A DNA stretch of 64,000 nucleotides from Chlorokybus atmophyticus (Eukaryota; Streptophyta; Chlorokybophyceae; Chlorokybales; Chlorokybaceae), in assembly GCA_009103225.1 (NCBI GenBank), contig RHPI01002503.1, forward strand, positions 994,396 to 1,058,395, in the 5' to 3' direction. Positions 57,677 to 64,000 of the stretch are shown here, in pieces (positions within the stretch are counted from its first letter, which is position 1; each line of letters begins with the position of its first letter). Under the pieces are notes generated by a model. It ran no database searches, was not told where the DNA came from, and saw only the letters and a program-made list of their open reading frames with translations. The position numbers and the translations under genes were made by a program.

Positions 57677-58440
57677 AATGTAGTGATGACTGATTAGGGG
57701 TGTAGTAACGTTTCGAAATGTACTAGTGGCCTTTCATGACGCGCACAAGCAGGCTGCTCTTCCAAACCGTCCGTGTTAACTGTAAACGCAATTCACTAGT
57801 ATTAGCCATTAATGTATTTATCGTTTGCCGTTGACCCCATGTACGACTGTATTCCCATACGATGGTACCGTGCCTTGAACGGTAATGGCAATAAATTCAG
57901 CCAGTAATGCATTCACCGTTTGCCGTGTACTTGATGTACGACTATATTTCAGTACGATGGCCCCATGCCGTTAATGTTAATGGCTGACAGTATTGGTAGT
58001 GCCACGCCGTTTGTTGTTTACCGTGTAGGGAACACGTGATGCATTGTACATCGAGTGTCGACGTGACGCGCGCATAGGTAGCCGCGTGGCCGCCCCACAG
58101 TCGTAGATTAACGAAAACTATCGCACTACATCTAACGGCAGTACAGAACAGCAATATATACCAGTAGACATCGCTGCCAGCCGTTCATTTGATTGCCTAA
58201 CCCTTGTGCGCCTGGCGCGGATTGGGCGCGGCGGCGGCGCAGACGTTTCGGAAGCTGTATGGCGCCTGAAAGAGGGACTTGAAGGCCCTGTATCGTCCGA
58301 AACGACGGTGTCACTTGCACGTCAGAACTATGAGTACGTTATTGTTGCAGTGTATGGCAACTGTATCACATGCGTTGTTTTCCATGAAACTACAGTCGTG
58401 GACGGCCGTTTGTAATCAAACTTTCGTGTTGATGTTGTGT
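57677..58440. other. spacer with short repeated phrases
   Basis: Phrases such as GTTTGCCGT-x-x-ACC and ATGTACGACT recur around 57825-57950. No gene is identified. A minus-strand frame of 62 codons (58132-58320) has no known motif. Confidence 0.4.
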
Positions 58441-58737
58441 TGCTGTTGTAACGGGCGTGTGCAAATTAGCAATGATGGCACGCACACCAAGGTGCGACCG
58501 TTTGCCAACCTTACACACCCTCCGTATTCGTTAGTCAATCTGTATATGGATAGATATATACGGCAAAACACTAAATGGGCCATATGTTTTTCGTGTCGAC
58601 GTAAACATGATTGCAAAACAGAGTTTTTAAGCGCACTCACGCCCCGACATATCAAACGCCTGCGTCGTAAATTTTACACGTTAACTGACAAGGGACTGAA
58701 GACTGACGGGTGCCTGACTCTGCCTGACCCTACCTGA
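58441..58737 (+). pseudogene. cysteine-containing fragment, possibly transposon-derived
   Basis: A plus-strand open stretch reads VRPFANLTHPPYSLVNLYMD, then WAICFSCRRKHDCKTEFLSA and LTPRHIKRLRRKFYTLTDKG, and ends at TGA 58738. The CFSC-x-n-C arrangement suggests a small zinc-binding region. It could be an N-terminal fragment of the Helitron-type element further right, but I cannot show this. Confidence 0.3.
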
Positions 58738-58739
58738 CG

Positions 58740-59240
58740 TAACGGATTGGTCCATCAAGGGACTTTTTTGGACGGCCGTTACTATCAAGCAACATATACC
58801 GACGGCAAGTGGTCGACCGATAAGTACAATCGACGGCGGCCTGCCTGTGACGGCAACACCGCACTTTACAGTGACGGCCGATTGTCGATCGTCCCATTTG
58901 CGCGATGGCGACCTATCCGTATAGCAGATAAGTCACGTTTTGGTCACATACAGTGACGGCCGAGCGTCGGTCGTACCCTGACCGTCGAAAAGTATGCGCG
59001 ACGGCCTGCCTACTTTGGCAAGTCACCGTTAGTCCCTATCAGGTGACCTTATCGCGTTTATCAAGTGACCGTCGATCGCCGGTCGTGCACTTAACGCGGC
59101 GGCGACCTACTTATTGTGTGTCAAGTATATTAAGCAAGTGACCGCCGGTCCATAAAGGTCGGCAAGTCGGGACAGTGGTACCGGCCGGCAAGTCGGGACA
59201 CTGGTACAATGCAGCCGCCGTACCATGTCAATGGTACAAA
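58740..59240. repeat. GACGGCC/GACCGTCG-rich degenerate repeat
   Basis: The phrases GACGGCC, GTGACGGCCG, GACCGTCG, CAAGTGACCG and CGCCGGTC recur many times in both orientations, with TCAAGTGACC-type spacers. Units are too diverged for a clear period. Isolated copies reappear at 60015-60050. No credible coding frame crosses it. Confidence 0.65.
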
Positions 59241-59314
59241 AAGTGCCATTGCGACAATGTTACTTTCATACCATTATAATACGATAATGCCGTTGCGAGT
59301 CACATTTCGGCAAC

Positions 59315-59353
59315 GCGTTTGAATAACTTGGGCTGCCCAAGTTATTCAAACGC
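59315..59353. repeat. 19-bp perfect palindrome, 1-nt spacer
   Basis: Bases 59315-59333 are the exact reverse complement of 59335-59353, with only T59334 between them. No transposon feature is attached. Confidence 0.95.
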
Positions 59354-59493
59354 TCAACGGCTCCAAGTTGAACACAGCGTTGTGGGCGGCGGCGGCGGCG
59401 GCGACGGCAACGGCTAACAGTAGGTGAGCTTGGTTGCTGTCTGACGTTGTACTACGCGCAACACCGCATGCCATCTAACCACCCTCCTTGCCT

Positions 59494-59610
59494 TATGGCG
59501 GCCAGCCTAGGCCAGACCAGGCCAGGCGGCGGCAGCGGCGGCGGAGAAGGAACGGCGGCGGCGGAGCTGGAGCGGGCGGTGCAGGAGCCGCAGCTCAGTA
59601 CAAGGGTAGT
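59494..59610 (+). CDS. possible first exon, glycine/glutamate-rich
   Basis: An ATG opens MAASLGQTRPGGGSGGGEGT, then AAAELERAVQEPQLSTR, ending at a possible donor AAGG|GTAGTA. The following 100 bases are TAG/TGG microsatellite. With no downstream exon found, this is only a possibility, and GGC-rich composition may explain the open frame. Confidence 0.2.
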
Positions 59611-60289
59611 ACTAGCAGTAGTATCTAAGGTAGTAGTAGCTGTAGTGGTAGTGGTAGCAGTAGTGGTAGTCTAATTGTACTAGCAATAGTAGTAGTAGCT
59701 TAGTATCTTACATTATAAATGATTTATTGTTTTTTTGTTTTTAATTATTTGTCACGCAATCTTGCACAGCTGATGACGAAAGTCACGTGTAACACCCAAT
59801 CATGACTGAGCGGTACCAGCAGGTACTTTTAAAAGTACACATCATTATCGATAGGTACCTTAAGGTATTTGACAATGTCGCTCAGTTAGCGTACAGTCGC
59901 CGGTACCTAACTGATAGGTACCGGTCAGTAACCTGTAAGTTAGGTCAAGTCCCCTTTGCTTAACTGTTGAGTACCTGACAGGTACCTATCAATTAGGGTC
60001 AGGCCCTTAATGCAGACGGCCGCCAACTAATGGTGACGGCCGTTATGCTCAGGTCTCTGTATCGAGATTGCCGGTAGACTACAGGTCGACCGTCTCAATG
60101 AGTATCCTCAGGTGCACGACCGTTGCCAATATTCAGTCGGCCGGCAAGGGAAACATTTTGCGACGACGTGTTAAGTTTAAAGCCCTTGCACATTATGATG
60201 TAATCTTTACTTATCACGAGACTAAGTCTGCAAAAACAATACCACAATTATGGTTACACGCATGGTGGCATTGACGTTGAATTCGTCTT
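59611..60289. other. microsatellite and GGTACC-rich spacer
   Basis: 59611-59700 is a degenerate TAG/TGG repeat. From about 59810 to 60000 the palindrome GGTACC recurs at least six times in phrases such as GATAGGTACC and CCGGTACCTAAC. Similar GATAGGTACCTT phrases occur in the inner Gypsy LTRs. No gene is identified. Confidence 0.5.
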
Positions 60290-62276
60290 TACTGGTCCGT
60301 TGATACAATGGTTAGATAATAGTTTGCTATTGGATGGGCATGCCACAGTTTTGCAAGATATCTTATGCGAAATGCTAGTGCAGAATGTGTATGTTCAACA
60401 CTATTGCACAACGATGGAACAGCTATGACGTAATCTCGGAGTGGTTGTGTTGACTGCAGATGTGATTGCAAGCTTAGTCAGTCATCATATTGCGCGTAAC
60501 CCAAATGCTGTTGATCTTGGAACCGAAGTGCATTGTGCAATATCTACATGCGTACCCATTGAAGCGGGTAGCATGCCAAAATCGCGCAATACGCTAAAAT
60601 GTAATGGAAAGCTTTTTGCTGAAAATTTGGTGCAACGCGATGCGCAAAAGGAAGTTGAGTTCTTCGTTTCTCCCATGACCACACGCAGCGCTAACATGTC
60701 AGTAGAAATGGCGTTATTCCCGTTCTTATATCCATCTGGCAGGCATGACTTCAGCGGTACGTGCAACATTGGAACATATTTGTCATTTCGTTTCTCTTGT
60801 TTATTTTCGGTGTACACATTATACAAGCCATACTTGTTATTGATGTATCAAGTTTGGCAAGCATGCCGCGTTATGAGTATGCGCTATACGGTATGATTTA
60901 AAAAAGAGTTTAACAAATACCAAAAAACAAATCCCTTCAGTACAGATGAAATGGCGTACCAAAATATTATGAAATATTATATACCCAGTACAGTGCCACA
61001 ATCGCCATTATGGCACAAGAATCAATTGATGGATGTGTTGACGTTAATCGATCATTGGGGTCTACCTTCATTATTTTTGACTTTGACGGCTGACGAGGTG
61101 TCGTCGTCACGCTGGGCGAATTTAATAATCTCAAAATTATTGTACAATCGATCAATCCCAACATGACATGGCGTGATTGTCTCGTAGAAAGAGCGATATT
61201 ATTTCAGGAAAATGCACAAATGTTTACAACAATTCATATTGGGCAAACCCAGACAATTTCGCGCGATAAACATAGGTCGCGGCGTCAATCTACATAACGT
61301 TGACAAGTATTGCGCACGGCCAGCCTCACTTGAACACGTTATGTTTTATGATTATTTTTGAGATTACGATTGTGTCGACAGCAAAACGCATGCTACGATT
61401 CAATTTGACCATTGTACTAATAAGTACATTGACTTCATGTGTGTCACCATACACACCACCACGAAATATGTGTATCGCTTCTGCCAGCTTAAAATAATCA
61501 GGTCCATCGATTATCATCCAACACATCACATGCAAGCGTATTTTGACAATGTGCTTCTGCTGGTGCCGTTTCGAACAGAGAATCAAATACAACTATCTGA
61601 AGACGCTGATTGTTTGCAAGAATGCATTACGCGAGGAATAGTTGATGTCGACAACATCGATGAGCACTTGCATTTGTATACAGAAAGGTACATGCAAAAA
61701 GAGGTCGATGGCGAATTGTTGCCGAACATCATGCAACAAAGAATGCACAACATGCATACGACACCCATACCATCTTCGATTAACGTAGTCACAGATGCCG
61801 ATGATATACACATGTTTGAACGTGACTTCAAAATGTACACCGCCGATAAATTGATGGGCTCACAACGATCGATATTCAACGACATAATCAATAGTGGTGA
61901 AGGATTGTATGTTCTTAGCGGCACTCCAGGTAGTGGCAAAACACATATGATTAAGACACTCGCATCACATTATGCACGCCACGGAAAACATGTGTTCCTG
62001 ACCGCTAGCATCGGAGCTGCAGCCAAAAGAATACATCCTGCAGCCACTTCAATCCATAGCGCCTTTAAGTTGCCTTTTCATGATGATGGCTTTATGAGCA
62101 CATTGTACCTGACCGATGCAGCGTACTTGGGCATTGCAACTATGGACGTGCTGATTATAGACGAATTCTCGATGCTCACAAGCAGAACATTTAATCTGAT
62201 TATGCATCGCATGCAAACCGTGCATGCATTGATGACTATACTTGATGTGGTCACAGTGATTCTAGTCGGCGTGTAA
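60290..62276 (+). pseudogene. Helitron-type Rep/PIF1 helicase, broken
   Basis: Three successive frames belong together. 60290-60896 reads PLIQWLDNSLLLDGHATVLQ and then FPFLYPSGRHDFSGTCNIGT, the start of the Helitron helicase-like N-terminal region. 60951-61166 continues with IDHWGLPSLFLTLTADEVSS. 61437-62276 ends in a PIF1-family helicase. The helicase has Walker A (LSGTPGSGKTHMIKTLASHY, about 61917), a TASIGAAAKR motif, and Walker B (LIIDEFSMLTSRTFNLIM, about 62153). Stops and frameshifts lie near 60897, 61164 and 61295. The two-histidine Rep catalytic motif is not visible. The helicase ends early, after motif II, so its C-terminal half is missing. No Helitron ends (TC ... hairpin-CTRR) were found. 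Confidence 0.75.
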
Positions 62277-62800
62277 CAGTCAAGGCCAAATTTTGTGATT
62301 TTCATGGCCGTTTTAGGCCTTATTTGTAAGGTACATGTTTTTTATGACTCGTGGCGGTTATCGGCGAGTTATGAGTCTGCCGCGGATATCGACCGGGGCC
62401 CCAAGACCAGTCCGGAAGGTGCCAGAAAACGGAGGGCCAGTCGAGAAGGGCTCGACCAGATTTCTGGAAGGGCCTGGCGCCAAGTCACAGGGCTTTTTAC
62501 GCGCGGACCAGTCGTACGCAGCAGCCCGTAGACCACGTCTGGTACGTTGTAGCGTACCAGTGCCGCGACAGGTCCGGCATGATCGGACCACCGGTGGTTC
62601 GGCCCCGGAGCCCGCCGATATGGTCCGAATGACCGGACCAGGGCTGGTGGCGTGTCCCGCGGCCTGCAAACGCGCGGAACAATGGTACCAGAAAGACAGC
62701 AGCTGTGACCAAGTCTGGTCCGTACGTCGTTGTTCACAGCAAATAGCGCGCGTCCGGCCAGAATGCATGGACTTTGTGGTAAGATCTAGCCGCGGTCTTG
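62277..62800. repeat. GGACCAG/CTGGTCC motif island 2
   Basis: From about 62380 to 62740 the motif GGACCAG or its complement recurs (near 62511, 62585, 62596, 62635 and 62716), often within short inverted repeats. The 14-mer GGACCAGGGCTGGT is shared with 54673-54800. Long open frames on both strands are GC-rich artefacts. Confidence 0.6.
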
Positions 62801-63007
62801 AAACGTCAGCAGAGCGGCAAGTACGACACTGTACCCATCCTGTGCTGAAACCCTAATTCGCACTGAGGCACTGCTTGCGTCGTTGGTTGATGTTAGCGGC
62901 AAGCTACTGGAGCTGGAGGCGGCGGCGGTGCTGGAGGAAAAGCCTATCAAGCCTACTAACTTGCAGACAAGTAGCAATGTTCTCCATGGCACTGCGCTTA
63001 ACTTGCT
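62801..63007 (+). CDS. candidate internal exon, unrecognised gene
   Basis: A plus-strand frame reads NVSRAASTTLYPSCAETLIR, then TEALLASLVDVSGKLLELEA and KPTNLQTSSNVLHGTALNL. It ends exactly at CT|GTAAGT, a consensus donor. The middle looks like an amphipathic helix. No acceptor or partner exon is proven and no family is recognised. Confidence 0.3.
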
Positions 63008-63887
63008 GTAAGTTGACTTTTGTATATGGCATTCCTAAATCAGCTGCCACAGCTGGAGCTCCTGCTGTCGGTACTGCTACCATTGGTTGCGCTGATTGTG
63101 TCGTTGTTGTCAATGACATTGTTACTATTGTACTTGCTGCTGTTGTGGCTTCGCGAGCAAAAATAACAACGCAAGCCATGGTAAGAGCCGCAGCCGCTGT
63201 AGCCGCCTACAATTGCAGTCGCAGCTGCTGCAGCTGCTACAGCAGCTACAGCAGCAGGCACTGCTGCGGCGCTATAGCTATAGCATTAACCTCCACCACA
63301 ATTGAATCAAACCGTTGGGCTGTGTCGTCAACAGTCAAGCACATATGCATGCACGCCTGCACATGAATGCACTTGAACACCGGTCTGCATGCGTGCATTC
63401 AGTGCAGGCTGCTCAGCACTTGTCCACCATCTATAAGCCTTTGCTGCTTGTTGTGACCAAGATATGTCACAATGGACTATCCGATGTCATGGCCAATTGC
63501 ATGCTTGCATTGTGAGACTTTGCCTAAGGCAGCCAGCGTTGCTTGTGTGGATGCACCTGCACGGTTTCAGCCTCATTGTTGTATTCAGGTAAAGCAATGT
63601 CAGCCAGCAACCGCGCATGCACTATTTTGCTGGGACGTTTGCACATGGCTTGTGCAATCAAGGCATGTACATGCTTGCTCCACTCTTGTTATGTACTTGC
63701 ACGAGCTACAACCATTACAAGCATGTACAAGCTTATAGAGCTAGTTTAGTGTGCTTTATATTTGCACGTGCAGTGACCGTCCAGTCTTTCAGCGCAACTC
63801 CTCGTCACCCCAACTCAAATGCTGGCAGGGTGTTACGCGCACGCGCATGCACGCACGCGCGTGCATAAGAGAAGCTTATGCACCACC
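63008..63887. other. gene-free stretch before the right-edge gene
   Basis: It includes a degenerate GCAGCTACAG repeat (about 63215-63275) and CATGCACGC alternating tracts (63836-63866). No coding region is supported. It presumably holds the promoter of the gene starting at 63888. Confidence 0.4.
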
Positions 63888-63991
63888 ATGGCTGCAACTG
63901 CCTTGATGGGGGTTGGTGGGGGTAGTCCAACGCTGCTGCTCAGAGGGTGCAACACTCGGGAACGCTACAATGAGATTCAACTGAACCGTAG
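63888..63991 (+). CDS. first exon of an unrecognised gene, cut by the window edge
   Basis: CACCATGG gives a good start context. The frame reads MAATALMGVGGGSPTLLLRG, then CNTRERYNEIQLNR, and ends at CGTAG|GTGAGC, a consensus donor in phase 2. The rest lies outside the window, and the product cannot be named from 34 residues. Confidence 0.5.
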
Positions 63992-64000
63992 GTGAGCGAA

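Noticed and set aside
62335-62856. 173-codon arginine-rich protein
   Set aside because: It overlaps antisense frames of equal length in a GC-rich motif island and has no recognisable domain.

Overview
The window is nuclear DNA from a eukaryote of the green plant lineage, most likely an alga. Host genes are cut by many short GT-AG introns. One of them is a complete plant-type SPINDLY O-fucosyltransferase, and the others best resemble plant or general eukaryotic families. The intergenic DNA is crowded with LTR retrotransposons, a Helitron-type helicase, a tyrosine-recombinase element and simple repeats. Two N positions (32971 and 33569) show that this is draft sequence. The species cannot be named from the sequence alone. 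All exon models were assembled by eye from splice sites, reading phase and remembered family motifs.

Left part (1-21192). On the minus strand lie a Naa60/MCC1-like N-acetyltransferase (980-1825) and, only 53 bp upstream, a three-exon BLOC1S1 gene (1879-2567). The plus-strand PRP39 gene (3326-7036, 13 exons) encodes a U1 snRNP-associated splicing factor. A gene-free AT-rich stretch, a GC-rich island and a 268-bp tandem repeat follow. Next is a ten-exon minus-strand gene (11161-14169) that joins a tyrosine recombinase to a GCR1-type DNA-binding domain, the layout of Crypton transposons. Its 5' end abuts a CAA/TTG array of hairpin-forming units. SPINDLY (16669-21192, 10 exons) follows.

Middle (21193-36865). 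A repeat-rich, gene-poor stretch holds duplicated segments and a cluster of small terminal-inverted-repeat elements. A 16-exon gene (27506-32631) encodes an ankyrin plus four-PAS protein with a disordered C-terminus and no visible enzymatic output domain. A long GA microsatellite and a decayed minus-strand Ty3/Gypsy fragment come next.

Right part (36866-64000). An old Ty3/Gypsy element (about 36866-48463), whose pol region ends in a PHD finger, is split by a younger chromodomain Gypsy element (38369-43812) with a perfect 5-bp target duplication. The inner element has itself lost RNase H and the integrase core. Two miniature LTR elements (TRIMs) and a solo LTR sit at 51291-53338. One TRIM shares its polypurine tract and LTR end with the inner Gypsy element, and both TRIMs carry tRNA-like A and B boxes at the LTR/primer-site junction. 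Beyond these are unrecognised genes behind a tandemly duplicated upstream region (54951-57676), a broken Helitron-type helicase (60290-62276), and the first exon of another gene at the right edge.

A recurring oddity is a set of near-perfect short-loop inverted repeats. Two of them sit inside retrotransposon coding sequence, where they look like fold-back templated insertions.
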